Assembly: GCF_022747945.1 (NCBI RefSeq)
Contig: NZ_JALDST010000001.1
Location: 5,704,001-5,768,000, forward strand
DNA length: 64,000 nt
Source of the DNA: Micromonospora sp. R77
GTDB lineage: Bacteria; Actinomycetota; Actinomycetes; Mycobacteriales; Micromonosporaceae
Direction: 5' to 3'
Shown here: in pieces, positions 62,646-64,000 of the stretch
How the letters are laid out: the number at the start of each line of letters is the position of its first letter
Numbering within the stretch: the stretch's first letter is position 1
Position numbers and translations under genes: made by a program
Notes under the pieces: model-generated
What the model was told of the DNA's origin: nothing
Databases searched by the model: none
Seen by the model: only the letters and a program-made list of their open reading frames with translations

Positions 62646-62657
62646 GGGAGCGCTCCC
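62646..62657. promoter_or_regulatory. CebR-like box GGGAGCGCTCCC
   Basis: A perfect 12-bp palindrome immediately next to the GH16 -35 box. It equals the core of TGGGAGCGCTCCCA, the operator of the LacI-family cellobiose regulator CebR in Streptomyces. No CebR gene lies in the window. Confidence 0.8.
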
Positions 62658-62685
62658 CGAGGTGTTCCGGAACCGGCCGAAAACA

Positions 62686-62715
62686 TTGACGCCGCCCGAT
62701 CAGGTTCGGAAGGAT
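62686..62715 (+). promoter_or_regulatory. Candidate GH3 promoter
   Basis: TTGACG (62686-62691) and AAGGAT (62710-62715) with an 18-bp spacer, 69 bp before the GH3 start. AAGGAT resembles the common actinobacterial -10 TAGGAT. Confidence 0.45.
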
Positions 62716-62783
62716 GCCGGGGACGGGACCCGGCCCGCCCGGCCACGGGGACACCGGTGACCGGTCCTGTGAGGAGGCACCAG

Positions 62784-64000
62784 ATGAGACCGCACAGGTA
62801 CGCCGCCCTTGTCGGGGTCGGCGCCCTGGCCGTGGCCCTGTCACCGGCCCCACCCGCGGCGGCCGCCGACGCCCAGACCGTCACCGTCGGGGGTGGACGA
62901 CCGGTCTACCAGGCGCCGGAGGGCCGGCGGGTCCCGGTGGACGTGATGGTGTCCACCTCCGACGGTCGGCCGCTGGCCATCCCGGTCACCGTGCGCTGGG
63001 CGACCGGCGCCGGCACCGCCACCCCCGGCGCGGACTACACCGCGGCGTCCGGCGTGCTCACTTTCCCGGCCGGCAGCCCGTCGGGAACCGTGCGGCCGGT
63101 CACCGTCACGCTGCGCCGCGACCGGGCCGCCGAGACCGCCGAGACCGTCCCGCTGACCCTCGACTCCACCGACGCCACCGTCGGCACCGCGCCGACCGTG
63201 GTGATCGACGCGCACGGCCTGCCGTACCTCGACCGGCGACTGCCGGTGCGGCGGCGGGTCGACGACCTGCTCGCCCGGATGACCCTCGCCGAGAAGATCG
63301 GCCAGATGACCCAGGCGGAGCGCGCCGCCGTCGCCGACGACCCCGGCCGGGTCGCCCGGTGGCAGCTCGGCTCGGTGCTCTCCGGCGGCGGCTCCACCCC
63401 GGCCAGCAACACCCCCGCCGCCTGGGTCGAGATGGTCAACGGCCTCCAGGCGCAGGCGCTGGCCACCCGGCTGCAGATCCCGCTGATCTACGGCGTCGAC
63501 GCGGTGCACGGCCACGGCAACGTGTACGGCGCCACCGTCTTCCCACACAACGTCGGGCTCGGCGCCACCCGCGATCCCGCACTGGTGGAACGGGTCGGCC
63601 ACGCCACCGCCGCCGAGGTGCGCGCCACCGGCATCCCGTGGAACTTCGCGCCCTGCGTCTGCGTCTCCCGCGACGAGCGGTGGGGCCGCAGCTACGAGAG
63701 CTTCGGCGAGGACCCGGCCCTGGTGGTGTCGATGGAGACCGTCATCGACGGCCTCCAGGGCCGCCCGGGCCGGCTCGCCGACGACGACCGGGTGCTCGCC
63801 ACCGCCAAGCACTTCGCCGGTGACGGCGACACCGACTACGACGAGGCCACCGCCGCCGCCAACGAGGGCAAGCCCTGGTGGGAGCAGAAGTACCCGATCG
63901 ACCAGGGCGTCACCGTCACCGACCGGGAGCACTTCGCCCGAGTCGACCTCGCCCCGTACGGGCCGGCGGTGCGCCGGCACCGGATCGGCAGCGTGATGCC
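62784..64000 (+). CDS. Secreted GH3 beta-glucosidase with N-terminal Calx-beta-like domain (3' end outside window)
   Basis: 405 codons are visible before the window ends. A signal peptide (about 1-30) precedes a Calx-beta-like domain (about 50-145; [29 protein letters not shown]). The GH3 TIM barrel starts with [50 protein letters not shown] and [12 protein letters not shown], with AKHFAGDG substrate-binding residues. The nucleophile Asp lies beyond the window. AGGAGG lies before ATG 62784. It should convert laminari- or cello-oligosaccharides released by the divergent GH16 enzyme. Confidence 0.9.
   Translation, partial: MRPHRYAALVGVGALAVALSPAPPAAAADAQTVTVGGGRPVYQAPEGRRVPVDVMVSTSDGRPLAIPVTVRWATGAGTATPGADYTAASGVLTFPAGSPSGTVRPVTVTLRRDRAAETAETVPLTLDSTDATVGTAPTVVIDAHGLPYLDRRLPVRRRVDDLLARMTLAEKIGQMTQAERAAVADDPGRVARWQLGSVLSGGGSTPASNTPAAWVEMVNGLQAQALATRLQIPLIYGVDAVHGHGNVYGATVFPHNVGLGATRDPALVERVGHATAAEVRATGIPWNFAPCVCVSRDERWGRSYESFGEDPALVVSMETVIDGLQGRPGRLADDDRVLATAKHFAGDGDTDYDEATAAANEGKPWWEQKYPIDQGVTVTDREHFARVDLAPYGPAVRRHRIGSVM

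Overview
The DNA is very GC-rich, with GTG starts, 4-bp GTGA/ATGA overlaps, strong GGAGG-type ribosome sites and perfect GC-rich hairpins lacking U-tracts. Gene content (F420-type oxidoreductase, xylan and beta-glucan hydrolases, LPXTG protein, VanX-like and D,D-carboxypeptidases) fits a filamentous actinomycete, most likely Micromonosporaceae (Micromonospora-like). This assignment is by inspection only.

Layout. 1-7.9 kb: exopolysaccharide/cell-surface locus (FlaA1/CapD-type enzyme, Wzz-type tyrosine autokinase, its low-molecular-weight phosphatase, a GT4 glycosyltransferase, a DUF4012 protein and an LPVTG surface protein). 7.9-10.2 kb: broken phosphatase, YCII protein and a secreted three-repeat protein. 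10.4-16.4 kb: LacI regulator with palindromic operators, an ABC sugar importer and a GH43 enzyme, which together form a xylo-oligosaccharide utilisation operon. 16.5-21.7 kb: envelope cassette (D,D-carboxypeptidase, LPG-synthase-like membrane protein, GT28-like glycosyltransferase, polysaccharide deacetylase, DMT transporter). 22-23.8 kb: two-component system. 24-37.4 kb: a 1710-residue beta-helix/SdrD-like surface protein, three consecutive multicopper-oxidase-like proteins, a small membrane-anchored protein and a CopC-CopD fusion. This is the most unusual block in the window. 37.5-45.4 kb: HD protein, second D,D-carboxypeptidase, VanX-like peptidase, zinc protease, DinB protein, M20 amidohydrolase, zinc dehydrogenase, esterase. 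45.5-48.8 kb: small unknown protein, DUF3800-like protein, RtcB, tRNA-Arg(ACG). 48.8-53.7 kb: hydrolase, DUF4097 protein with a divergent HTH regulator and GTTGCAAC operators, and a TetR-MFS efflux pair. 53.8-61.2 kb: miscellaneous enzymes and an ArsB/SLC13-like permease. 61.3-64 kb: divergent GH16 laminarinase and GH3 glucosidase (cut by the window end) sharing a CebR-like box.

Two themes stand out. First, the copper ligands of one multicopper oxidase appear split over two adjacent genes (29251-30507 carries HWH and HCH...H...GM; 30521-31822 carries HPHG and HxxHSH), followed by a ligand-free third paralogue and copper-handling genes. Second, at least six genes need single-base (or one dinucleotide) frame corrections, mostly in short G/C runs, so part of the gene structure, including an apparent 634-residue glycosyltransferase-deacetylase fusion, is probably sequence error.
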